In this document: one piece after another, positions 1 to 14,752 of the stretch
Numbering within the stretch: position 1 is the stretch's first letter
Layout: each line of letters opens with the position of its first letter
NCBI GenBank assembly: GCA_007449985.2
Contig: VIIQ02000147.1
Coordinates: 1 to 64,000 of the forward strand
Length of the DNA: 64,000 nucleotides
Origin: Desmodesmus armatus
Lineage: Eukaryota; Chlorophyta; Chlorophyceae; Sphaeropleales; Scenedesmaceae
Reading direction: 5' to 3'
Position numbers and translations under genes: made by a program
The notes under the pieces: generated by a model
Databases searched by the model: none
Told to the model about the DNA's origin: nothing
What the model saw: only the letters and a program-made list of their open reading frames with translations

Positions 1-169
1 TGGTGGTGGTGCTGTTGCCACTGTGGGGGGGGGGGGGAGGGTGACAAAGGTGATACTGTGACCTGCGTACAAGTGATCATGTGATTCGATGAATCATCCT
101 TCCATACCTCTCGCTGCCCCCCCCCCCCCGCACCCCACCCCCACCCACCCCGCCCCGCTTTTGCAGACC

Positions 170-961
170 TGTTATCAGAGCTGGCTGATGCCCTTGCCAG
201 GCTGGGCTAGGGATCAGCAGGTGTGGCTGGCACTGGGCAGCAGCAGCAACAGAGTCGCTGCAGGCGCAAGCATACTCCAGGCAGCAGCAGCAGCTGCTGC
301 CAAGCCGTGTCCGACAGCCTCAGCAGCAGCAGCAGCAGCAGCCACAGCAGCAGGATCTGTTGACTGCTGAAGCACCACAGCAACATCAGCTACTAGCATA
401 CGAGCAGCGGAAGAACCACTGCTGTTGCAACAGCAGCAGCGCAGCAGCAGCAGCAGGGGGGCAGGGGCAGTTGTGCTTGCTGACCAACTGCTAGTCCAGC
501 AGCTGCGGCATCTACAGCAGCAGCCCCTCCACCAACAGCAGCAGCAGCAGCAAGCCTACTGGCTCTCAGCCGACTACCCAAAGCTGGCAGCAGCAATGGC
601 AGCAGTAGGCCATGACGACAGCACCCTACTACTGCTGCTTGGTGACACAGCAGTAGCGTCACTCCCGCTGTTGTCACTCGCCGAACTGGGTGACCTAGCG
701 GTGCCTTTGCTGCTCTGGGGTGCCGCACCCGCTGCTGCTGCCGGCGCTGCTGCGGCAGCTGCCTGAGACAGCTAAGCGCTCCAGCAGCAGCAGCAGCAGC
801 AGTAGTCGTCACCGGGTGACACAAGCAGCAGCGGAGATCATTGCAGTGTTGCACCCGCTGATGCTGCTGTCAGCGGGGTGGACAGCCCAACACAGCAGCG
901 GTCTGCAGCACAGAAGCAGCACGAAGTGCTGACAGTGGTCCAGGACCTCATCATGCAGTCC

Positions 962-994
<33 letters not shown>

Positions 995-1690
995 GTGTCA
1001 ACGGTGACACCGGTGACACTCTCGCAGCTGCTGCAGCTGCTAGCACAAGCAGCAGCACAGCACCCCAAGTGGAAGAACAGCCCTCTAGTGAGGTGGGCCT
1101 GTACTGCTGTTGCTGCTGCTGGGTTGGAGTCACTACTCCACAGCAGCTGTCAGCAGCAGCAACAGCACTGGCAGAGCTACAGCCGCCGCAGAGCAGCTGT
1201 GCTGCTGCTGCTGCTGCTTGGGCTGCTGCTGCTGTTGCCACGTGTGAGGAATGCGGGCCAGGGGTGATGTGTGAGGTGTTGTGGGCGTTGTGTTACTTTG
1301 GGGTGTCGTGACATGTTACTTGCGGACGTAACAGTCATGACAGTGCTTCAACAGCAACAGCAGCAGCAGCGGGCGGAGAGAGGCGGGGCTGCAGCAAGGA
1401 GGCTGGGATAATCTGGCACCACTCACACAACCGCAGCAGCAGCAGTGGCAGCAGCCAAAGCAATGGCAGCAACAGCAGCAGCCTTTGTCACTGCCACAGC
1501 GCAGGTGCCGTGATGGCGGGTGTTCCTGGTGGTGATGCTGACAAGGGAGCCTCCTCCAGCAGCGCAGCAGCAGCAGCAGCAGCAGTGTGATGTGCGCAGC
1601 AGCAGGGCCAGCTGGTGTGGTCGCTGCAGCAGTTGGGCAGGGCTGACCTTGTGGTCAGCTGATGCGGTCTGGGCACATGCAGTGTAAGAG
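170..1690 (+). pseudogene. Fragmentary OPR/FAST-like helical-repeat gene, frame-disrupted
   Basis: Protein-like segments lie in changing frames among poly-Q, poly-A and poly-S runs. Examples are LLSELADALARLG near 175, SADYPKLAAAMAAVGHDD near 565, LAELGDLAVPLLLW near 678, SPLVRWACTAVAAAGLESLL near 1080, CEVLWALCYFGVS ending at 1311 and GQLVWSLQQLGRADLVVS near 1610. The pattern of Leu-Trp-Ala followed about four residues later by Leu-Gly is what octotricopeptide (OPR) and related helical-repeat proteins show. No single open frame spans the region and I found no convincing set of introns joining the pieces. It may be a decayed gene, or a real multi-exon gene entering from the left edge with assembly errors in the CAG tracts. 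Function is not assigned. Confidence 0.35.
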
Positions 1691-2330
1691 GGAGACATGC
1701 AACTGCTGCGGATGCTTGTTGAGGTTACACTGACATCCAGTCGCAGTGCTGGTTTCCGCGTCATGTGGGTATGTCTTGGTCACCTGAGGTGCAAAAAGCT
1801 GGGCTTGCCAGGTTGGCACGATCTCCACGCCCAGTGATAGTGGTAGACCTCTTGTAGCGCTTGCCTGGTATGCAGCTGCCTGCGTACTCAATACCCGGTG
1901 TGTGAATGCATGAATTGACACCAGTACGATGCTTGCAGTGTCACACAATGCTGACTACAGTGCTGCTGCAGCACTGCTGCATAGGCTGCTGCATGGCAGG
2001 ACCTGGCATTGCATACTGTTGCTCTGCACAGAGGTTCAGTGTGAACCTCCGTACAGAGTGTTACATGTAAACACTCGTGGCAAAACTTCAGAATCTATCC
2101 TCGGTGTGTGTGGTTGAAACTACATCCCGTCAGCATCAGAAGCAAAGCACGAAAGCGTTATTCACGTGCAGCGCATGAAGCGCTCTGCGCATGGTTGATC
2201 TTATTGAATTGAAGTGAAGCACGTTGCCTTTTCATTGTTGTGTTGCGCGATTTTTGGCGGCAGTCTCGAACAGCCTCATACGTGACGCCAACCAGCCGTA
2301 TTGGAATCCTAAAGCTTTACATCAAATACG

Positions 2331-6154
<3,824 letters not shown>

Positions 6155-8471
6155 AAGTGCGGCGTCTACAGCTGCTTTAGCTGCAGCATGACCACAAGAC
6201 AGGCACGACATATGACATGACATCGTCGACATGCTACATGACATGACGTGTTCAACTTACTGGGGCCATCGCAGTTTCAGTCGTTTTGAGATGGGTTTGT
6301 TGCATGCCACCATGGTATCAGTTGAAACGTCACAACTGCTACACCTACTGGGCGTATTTGTTCGAAAACATTATGGGTGCATGCAGTGATTCGTGTGGGG
6401 CAGAAGTGCTGCAGCAATTCGCCGCCATTGCTGCTATTGTAGCATTATGTTGACAGCAAGACTGCTTATGGTTGCGCGCTGCTGTTGCTGGGCAGTGCTG
6501 ATCGCCTGGCCTGCACAGCAGCTGTCGTGTATGACCGGGGTGGGCAGGGACGGCTTTACCAGCGTGGGTACCAGATTGAATTGTTCGTTGCGCCGGGCAA
6601 GCCGCTTGCCTGACTTGCGTCTGACCGTAGGAATGGCAAAGATGCTGCAAAGCAGCCAAAGCCTTTAGCCAGGGCCTGTGACTGCGGTCAAAGCAGCCGG
6701 CCGCCGTCAATGCAGAGACAGCTGGCGGCCAGAGTCCTTTGGCTCTCAGGGCACTCCCACAAATGGGCCGCAGCATTGGCGCATCGTGAAGTTCACAACT
6801 CACAGATACTGGTGCCACCAGTGCCGCTGTTGGTCCAAAATGGCATGCCGCATGCTGGGCTTGAATGCGCACCCTTGTGACTGCTTCTGCTTCTACGCAC
6901 TCATTGGAGTCATGGTGTGAATGGGCTGAGCCAAGTTGGGTGATATTTTCAATTTGGTATGCAACCTCCAAGGCATGGCATTCTTGTTGGTTGTAACCAT
7001 TGCACAGGCTGTGCTCGTGTCATGTCTGTGATCGCTGCTTCGTAGCTACGGGATTCACTGAAGCCGTGATGAGCATCTGGATCCGTACACCTTTCTTTGT
7101 GGTGCATGGTGACCCCACTGTGCTAATCACTAGTGCTGCACAGCAGATGTTTGCGTCTCCTCCCATTTGTATCAGCCCAAGTCAAGGTTGCTACCGTAGT
7201 GCTGCTGCAGATACTGCTGGTGTAGCATGATGCTTTCCTGCTGGCCTCCCAGATGTGCCAGTTGCTGCTGCTCAGCCTCCAAGTTGCTGCAAGCTTCATT
7301 GCCTGGGCGCGTTATAGGATTCATCATGGGCTGATACACGACTGGGAGACCCTCACCCAAAAGATAGCGTTGCAGATGCCATCTGTAGAGTTTACAGCAC
7401 TGCAAGTAACTTCAGACCGTCACAAGGCCAACCTATCCAATATGACGCAGACTAAACAAGCTAGGCTGACTCCTACCTGCACCCACACAACCCCTACTTC
7501 CAGGGGCACAGAGGGCGCCCCAGCTGATGACAACAGAATGCACATAGCAGAGGCAAGCAACAGTCATAGTGCTGAGCTGCAGGCATCACCGGTCAGCGCT
7601 GCTAGCATGTGTAAGGGACGAGGAAACGCGCCACCTATTGTGCCTCCATGTCAATGTGCGAAGATATGGCACACACCAGAACACGTGTGTACATCAGCAC
7701 TCAAGCGACAAGACCGTTATGCACACGTACATGGGTACGTGGCTTCTTACTTGCAGAAAGAGCTGACAGTGCTCTGAAAGCAAACAGCAAGCAGACAGGA
7801 CTGAATACATGCAGAAATCAGCACCAGCTGCAACAGGCACTAAACAGGGCCCCCTGGCCCAACTACAGTGCAGTGCCATATACAGAAAAGGCAGCGAGCA
7901 GACAAATGCATCCCCTGGTAGCAACACCGTGCTGCACAAGGGTGGACACAAACGCTGCGTTAGCCACACAGCATCGGACTGACCCGTGCTGACTGCTTTT
8001 TGATACACTTGAACACTGCTGGCATGTGCTCGCCGCAAACACAACAAGAGCTTGGAGCCCAAAGGCAGTGTGGCAAGCAGCAGGCACATCCGGGATCCGC
8101 CAGTTCAACTATGGTGGTATAATAAGCTGAACCCCACCAGCATGTGACAGTGCAGGGTGCCATGCAATATCAAAGCTGCACTTGTCATGACTGCCCCAGC
8201 ACCATCCATTGCATACTAATAGCTGGGCGCTGTACTGTAGACGGCAATCGACATAGTGCCTAACACAAAGCAAGCTCTTGAAACATCCATGAAGTGGATC
8301 AGCATGTGAGAAAAGCCAGCATACAAAACATAGCAAGGCCTGGCACCACCACCATACTGTCTTATGAACAAGGCCCAACATCAACAGCATAGGATCCGAT
8401 GGCATCTCCAGGACTTCGTGCGGCATTCCAAGGGGTCGCGTGCTGGGAAACTGGCGACACACACTGCCCGC
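6155..8471. other. Convergent 3' intergenic region between genes A and B
   Basis: About 2.3 kb between the stops of gene A (+) and gene B (-). I see no convincing gene. A TGTAA motif, the usual chlorophyte polyadenylation signal, is at 6992-6996 on the plus strand and could end gene A with a long 3' UTR. A 208-codon minus-strand open frame (6345-6971) has no recognisable domain. Confidence 0.5.
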
Positions 8472-10972
8472 TTACTCCTGCCCATGGACCAAGTACTTTG
8501 TGGGGAGATGCTTGGCGTGTGTGGGGTAGGCCTTGTGACCAGCGGGCTTATGCTCCTTATGCTCCGAGTGCTCCTTGTTGTCCTTATCCTTGGATGCTGT
8601 GACAGCCTTCTGCGGAGCGATGCTGCCATCTGTCAGTTGCGCCTGCAGCAACTCGACTTGCTCCTTCACTTCGCGTTGACCCTCACGGAATGCCTTAGTG
8701 ATGCGGGCCCAGATCTTGCGGAAAGGCGATTCCTGCTCGATGCTGACAACATCGCGACGATGCCTCTTGTGCAATGCTCCGGCAGGTGCATGTCGCCGTG
8801 TGTGGGCTTGCTTGCGGGTGCGCTTCGTGGTTCCGATCGGGTCGCGGGAAGGGTCGGCTTCCTCCTCGTCTTCGACGTCCACTGGCTTCCACTCGTCCTC
8901 CTCTGCTGCTGGCTGCTGCTTAGCCGGTGTTGACCCCTTCTTAGCTGGTGCAGGCTCAGCCTTAGTTGGTGTTGGCTCGAGCTTCTTCACTGGTGGTTGC
9001 TCCTGCTTGGTTGGAACGGGTTCAATCTTGGCTGCTGCTGGCTGCTCCTTAGCTGGTGCTGGTTGGGCCTTGGCCAGTGCAGGCTCAGACCTGACTGGCA
9101 TTTGCTCCTTTTGAGCTGGTGTTGGCTCGCCCTTGGCTGGTGTTGGCTCGGCCTTGGCTGCTGTGGGCTCAGGCTTGGCTGTTGCCTGATCGCTTTTGGC
9201 TGGAGCTGCGTCCTGCTTGGTTGGAGTTGGCTGCGCCTGGGCCGGTGCTGGCTCCTGCTTGCTTGGTGTTGGGTCCTGCTTGGCAGGTTGTGCTGGCTGC
9301 TCCTTGGCTGGGGCCTGCGGCTCCTTGGCGGGTGCTGGCTGTTGCTTGGTGGGCGCCTGCTGCTCCTTGGCTGGTGCAGCAGGCTCTTCCTTTGCTGCCG
9401 CAGCATCGGGCGCAGGCTGCTCCTTTGCTGGTGCTGGCTCTTGCTTTCCTGGTGCTGGCTCTTGCTTTCCTGGTGCAGGCTGCTCCTTGGCAGGTGCTGG
9501 CTGCTCCTTGGCAGGTGCTGGCTGCTCCTTGGCAGGTGCAGGCTGCTCCTTGGCAGGTGCTGGCTGCTCCTTGGCGGGTGCAGGCTGCTCCTTGGCAGGT
9601 GCAGGCTGCTCCTTGGCGGGTGCAGGCTGCTCCTTGGCGGGTGCTGGCTGCTCCTTGGCGGGTGCAGGCTGCTCCTTGGCAGGTGCAGGCTGCTCCTTGG
9701 CAGGTGCAGGCTGCTCCTTGGCAGGTGCAGGCTGCTCCTTGGCGGGTGCTGGCTGCTCCTTGGCAGGTGCAGGCTGCTCCTTGGCAGGTGCAGGCTGCTC
9801 CTTGGCAGGTGCAGGCTGCTCCTTGGCAGGTGCAGGCTGCTCCTTGGCAGGTGCAGGCTGCTCCTTGGCAGGTGCAGGCTGCTCCTTGGCAGGTGCAGGC
9901 TGCTCCTTGGCAGGTGCAGGCTGCTCCTTGGCAGGTGCAGGCTGCTCCTTGGCAGGTGCAGGCTGCTCCTTGGCAGGTGCAGGCTGCTCCTTGGCGGGTG
10001 CTGGCTGCTCCTTGGCAGGTGCAGGCTGCTCCTTGGCAGGTGCAGGCTGCTCCTTGGCAGGTGCAGGCTGCTCCTTGGCGGGTGCAGGCTGCTCCTTGGC
10101 AGGTGCAGGCTGCTCCTTGGCAGGTGCAGGCTGCTCCTTGGCAGGTGCAGGCTGCTCCTTGGCAGGTGCAGGCTGCTCCTTGGCAGGTGCTGGCTGCTCC
10201 TTAACAGGTGCAGGCTGCTCCTTGGCGGGTGCTGGCTCGCTCTTTGCGGGTGCTGGCTCGCTCTTGGCAGGTGCAGGCTCGCTCTTGGCTGGTGCTGGCT
10301 CGCTCTTGGCGGGTGCTGGCTCGCTCTTGGCGGGTGCAGGCTCGCTCTTGGCGGGTGCAGGCTCGCTCTTGGCGGGTGCAGGCTCGCTCTTGGCGGGTGC
10401 AGGCTCGCTCTTGGCGGGTGCAGGCTGCTCCTTGGCTGGTGCTGGCTCAACCTTGGCGGGTGATGGCTCGCTCTTGGTTGGTACAGGCTCGTTCTTTGCT
10501 GGTGCAGGCTGCTCCTTGGATGGCTTTGGCTCCTGCTTTGCGGGCGCTGGCTCACTCTTGGCTGGTACTGGCAGCTCCTTGGCGGGCGCTGTCACTGGGG
10601 TTGCTGCCTTGGCTGGTGCTGGTTGTGTTGCCTTCACCAGTGGTGCAGGAGTAGCATCCTGGGCTGGCTTGGTGGGTGCAGTGGTGGGTAGCTGCTCTGC
10701 TGGCTTGGCAGGAGCTGCATCTGACTTGGCAGGTGCTGCAACTGACTTGGCGGGTGCAGCAGCTGAAACAAGGGTGGCGGGCGTGGTGGCTTGTTGCTGC
10801 TCTGCTGGCTTGGTGGGTGCGGTGGAGGGTGCAGTTGTGGTAGGTGCCTTGGTGGGTGGCTGCTCTTTTGGCTTGGCAGGCCCTGCCAAACCAAAAGTTG
10901 CAGCGGCTGCAAGTGACTTGGAGGGTGCGGCAGCTGGAGCAGGGGTAGGCTCGACCTTAGGGGCCTGCTGCA

Positions 10973-11015
<43 letters not shown>

Positions 11016-13698
11016 AGATGGCTGCGGCTTGGGTGTGGCTGTAGCTGGGGTGGGTTCTGTCTTGGCTGGTGCTTCCATGGAGGGGGCAACAGGCTTGGTG
11101 GGTGCTGCTATTGGTGCGGCTGCTGCATTTGCAGGCGCAGGGTTTGCTTTTGCTGGGGTGGCGTGCGCCTCTGCATGTGGTGCAACGGCAGGTGTGAAGG
11201 GTGCTGTGTCTGCCTTAGCTGCTGGCTGGGAGGATGGCATGACCTGCAGCTTTGCAAGGACTGGAGCAGCAGATCCTGCTGCTGCTACTGCTGCTGCTGC
11301 TTCTGCTGCAGGTGCTGGCTTCCAGACGGTCTCAACAGGTGCTGCTGACTTTGTCGTTGCTGCTACCATTGCAACTCCCACCGCTGCTGCTGCTGCCTGC
11401 TGTCTGCCAGCCAAGCCTGCAGACTTGGGTGTCAGAGTCTTGATGAGGACTGGGGCTGGGCTGCAGCCGCCCTCTGTTGTAGATTGGAGCCAGATGCCGT
11501 CGGGGCCACACAGTGCCTTGGCTGCACCACCATAGTGACACTGCAGGAATGGACAGCAGTAAGGATGCAGTGTTTAGAATGTATGAGTTTAGGGCTTAGT
11601 ACCCAGTGGAGCCAAATGCCGTCGGGGCCACACAGTGCCTTGGCTGAACCACCGTAGTGGCACTGCAGGAAAGAAAAGCAAGCAGCAGCAGTATAAGGGT
11701 GCAGGTTTTGGGTTTAGACTCTGGGGTATCAACTGGAGCCAAGTACCATCAGGGCCGCATAGCGCCTTGGCTGAACCACCGTAGTGACACTGCAGGAATG
11801 GACAGCAGTAAGGATGCAGTGTTGAGAATGTATGGGTTTAGGTTTTAGTACCCAGTGGAGCCAAATGCCGTCGGGGCCACACAACGCCTTGGCTGAACCA
11901 CCATAGTGACACTACAGGAAAGAAAAGCAAGCAGCAGCAGTATTAGGGTGCAGGTTTTTGGGTTTAGACTCTGGGGGTATCAACTGCAGCCAGATGCCAT
12001 CAGGCCATACAACGCCTTGGCTGAACCACCATAGTGACACTACAGGCAAGAACAGCAAAATGACTCATTCCTCGGAGGGTGCAGGGTTTGCATTCGTTAG
12101 CTAGAGCCACACAGGGACTCGGCTAGGCCTTGGTAGCGACACTGCAGGAAAGAAGAGAGCAGTATCAGCTTACAGGGATGAGGTTTGAGGTCTAGTGTTG
12201 TAGACTGCAGCCAGATGCCATTGGGGCCACACAACCCTTTGAGCCACCATAGTGACACCGCAGGCACAACAGTGGTGCATCAACAGTGACACATGCAGTG
12301 GCCAGCACTCCCCCGTGGCCCAGTAGGAAAGGAGGGGGGTCATACAGACAATCTGTGGCAGTCAGTAATTGGATGTTACAGTAAACATCGCCCGTTTGGG
12401 GAGCCAACAAAAGGCTCATTGGTCAAACAACAGTGTGTGTGACTGAAGGTATTTTTGAGTCACAAACAGCGAGGTTGAAGTGTTTCGGGTTGGGAGGACA
12501 GCTTACAGGTTCCTTATGGGAAGAGCAATGAGGTCCAGAGCTTTGGATGGGGGCAGTAAATCCTGACCCCTATCTTTGGGCCAGGACCCAGGCTGGACCT
12601 GCCATGGGTCTGCCATTCCTGAACCACTCTCCAATCTCCCATCTCCCACAATGTTATCAGATCTCCCCCCCTCTGACTTTGACTCGGGCACGCCTACCAT
12701 TGGGCCCTTGTATATTGCCTCATCCCACCCCCACCCTAGTGCAGCACCCCACCCCCCTCAGCCCAGGGCCTCCGGGTACCTCACAGCTGCATTACCTGCC
12801 AACATCACGGCAATGAAGCTGAGTCAGCACGCCCCACCGGTGTCACACAGGCCTCCCACGCCGCTTTGCAGGGTAGGTGCTTGGCTCGTCCCTTGGATCG
12901 GAGAAGCATTGCATGCGTATATCTACATAATAACACCCCCACCCACCCCACCCCACCCCATCCACCCGCCCGCCCACCCGTTGTGCATCAAAGCTATGAC
13001 TCCAGTGGGAAGAGGTGCATGCAGGCAGAGGTGAAGCGCGCTGATGTGCCTGTCGTCAGACACCCACCACAAGACCATCAGCGCGTCTCACCTCTGCCAT
13101 GCAATCAACTCGCTATACTGGGTCATGCTGCAAGTCATTCACACATGACACGCATCACCCCTGCCTTACACGGCAGCTACACTGACAATCAACGCTTCAG
13201 CGTGTTTCACCTCAGCTATGCATGCCTTGCCCTTGACTGTGATCAGCTGGTGATGGCCCTCTCCCCCCTGCCCTTCAATACAAACACTATACCCCCGCCC
13301 CCCCCCTCTTCTTCTACATGCATACACTGACATGCCAGCGCACCCACCCACGCACCCACCCACGCAACCCCCCTGCATGCCTCCCTCCCCCCTTACTGCC
13401 TCCCCTGCCACATGCTGTCCCTGACAGCTACACAGACAACTGACATGTCAGGCGCCTCACCTCGCGACACATCAGCCATCAATGCCATGTCTTGTACTGT
13501 GCAGATGGTGATGCCCCCCCCCCCAAAAGACACAGTGTTTACCCCCCCCCCCTTCTTTTTGAACATCACGGCTACAAGCAGCGCGGCTCACCTCAGCCAT
13601 GCATGCCTCGCCCTCCACCTTCTGGTCCATGCAAGCAGCGGGCCAGGAACCAATGCCAGAGATGAGGACGGTGGGTGGGGAGCCAGTACACACTGAGC

Positions 13699-13754
<56 letters not shown>

Positions 13755-14069
13755 GACAGTGTGTTCAGATATAGTCGTACAGTGGAAGTGGGCAGAGGCA
13801 GTGGTGCAGTAGGGAAAAAAGGGGTCAAGTTGCCCCTCTAGCGTCTCTACCCTCCCTCATCCCCCCTAGAAATCCCCCCCCCCTTTCCCCTCATTGTGGT
13901 TCCTCTGCTGTTGGCTCACCTCTCTTGCAGGGGTTCTGCACGACCCAGCCGTTATCAGTGCAGGTGGCTTGGGGCAGGGGCCGGCTGTCAAGGGAGGCAG
14001 ACCTGCAGCAGCAGCAGCAGAAGCAGCAGCAGAAGCAGCAGCAGAAGCAGCAGCAGAAGCAGCAGCAGA

Positions 14070-14151
<82 letters not shown>

Positions 14152-14752
14152 AATGACACATGTGGAGAGGCTCTAGGCAACTGGCGGCTGCATGTGTGTG
14201 TGTGTGTGTGGGGGGGGGGGGCAGCAGTATGCGCCACCTCTGTAGTGGTGCACAGGCTTGGTGGGCCGCCTTAGTTAATGTGGCAAAATATGCGACAATG
14301 GGTCTGGGGGGGGGGGGGGGGGAGATGCTAAGGGGGGTGTCGAGCTAGTGGCTTCAGCTGGCTTCGGTGAATACTGAGTTGTGTTCCATTCACCACTTTC
14401 AATGCTTGCTGTTGACGTGCACACAGTCAGGATCCCACTTTTCTCAACGTATCAAGGTGGTGATCACCAGCTCATGAGCACTGAGGTCCAATGCTGCTTG
14501 AGCTGCTCACCTTTGGGTGCACTCTAGGGTGCATGAGTCACCCTTGGCAGCAGGCAGCTTGCACTTGTTCCAGGAGCCATACATCTCGTAGAGCACCTCC
14601 GGAGGTCGCATGCACCCATCTGACGTTGCTGTTCCCTCGATGATCACGCCAGCAGCAGCTGAGGGATTTGACCATGCTGCCCTGGTGCTGTCTACTGCTG
14701 CTGTACAGCTTACTAGAAGAGCGGCTGCGAGGAAAGCCGCCAGGCTCCGCAT
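8472..14752 (-). CDS. Secreted Sushi-like protein B with PAK-repeat tail
   Basis: Proposed exons, 5' to 3' on the minus strand, are 14752-14511, 14002-13920, 13692-13592 and 11540-8472; phases 2, 1 and 0 agree and give 1164 residues. A signal peptide (MRSLAAFLAAALLVSCTAAV) is followed by module 1 (Cys47 to Cys106, ending ATCTDNGWVVQNPC) and module 2 (Cys110 to Cys168, containing GSWPAACMDQKVEGEACMAE and then CHYGGAAKALCGPDG). A Pro/Ala/Lys-rich tail has poly-Q near 318-335 and about 46 heptads of PAPAKEQ or PAPAKSE at about 510-830. It ends with an acidic EDEWKP stretch and a basic region containing TKRTRKQAHTRRH. The two halves of each module are on separate exons, as in gene A. Gene C shares the signal peptide, module, low-complexity, EEEWKP and basic-tail order. 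A matrix or cell-wall role is inferred. Several intact alternative copies of the fourth exon's start lie in the preceding intron. Confidence 0.75.
9480..10440 (-). repeat. Coding 21-bp minisatellite (PAPAKEQ/PAPAKSE heptads)
   Basis: About 46 tandem 21-bp units encode a seven-residue Pro-Ala-Pro-Ala-Lys-x-x repeat in gene B. The E-Q type fills most of the tract and a block of about nine S-E types lies toward its N-terminal end. Length stays a multiple of three, so the frame survives unit gain or loss. The other five frames stay open as a by-product and give long shadow frames on both strands. Confidence 0.95.
11595..12257 (-). repeat. Tandem array of six extra Sushi half-module exons in gene B
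   Basis: Upstream of the terminal exon (start 11540) six further copies of the same acceptor plus half-module begin at 11662, 11789, 11911, 12039, 12141 and 12257, spaced 102-128 bp. The first three keep an AG acceptor and an open CHYGGSAKALCGPDG reading. The copy at 12039 has lost a base and a cysteine codon. The copy at 12141 hits a stop after CRYQGLAESLCGSS. The copy at 12257 has lost the AG and is frame-shifted. Four of seven, counting the terminal exon, are therefore intact at the protein level. Confidence 0.85.
13085..13255 (-). repeat. Decoy copies of the exon 3 donor end of gene B
   Basis: Downstream of exon 3 (donor after ACMAE at 13592) two further copies of its 3' end occur on the minus strand: near 13205-13250 (KGKACIAE followed by GTGAAA) and near 13088-13110 (CMAE followed by GTGAGA). 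Both are partial and would not carry the upstream cysteines. Confidence 0.6.
14003..14150 (-). repeat. Intronic CTG/CTT tract ending at the exon 2 acceptor of gene B
   Basis: On the coding (minus) strand this is a run of CTG units, interspersed with CTT in the last part, which ends directly in the CAG acceptor before exon 2. It occupies the place of the polypyrimidine tract. On the plus strand it reads as CAG/AAG. Confidence 0.85.

Noticed and set aside
6345..6971. 208-codon minus-strand frame
   Set aside because: No domain, no neighbouring exon in phase, His/Ala/Cys-rich composition typical of antisense of GC-rich non-coding sequence.
9480..10440. CRISPR-like regular repeats
   Set aside because: Units are contiguous 21-bp coding repeats with no spacers, in an intron-bearing eukaryotic gene.
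8997..11016. Long plus-strand open frames (up to 606 codons) opposite gene B
   Set aside because: They are antisense shadows of a 21-bp in-frame minisatellite. The minus frame joins in phase to signal peptide and module exons; the plus frames are Leu/Cys/Gly repeats without structure.
11570..12000. Telomere-like GGGTTTAG motifs
   Set aside because: They occur once per unit between the duplicated Sushi half-exons and do not form a tandem telomeric array.
13009..13050. Plus-strand copy of the CMAE donor segment
   Set aside because: CMQAEVKRAD resembles the gene B exon 3 end but on the opposite strand; too short to call an inverted duplication.
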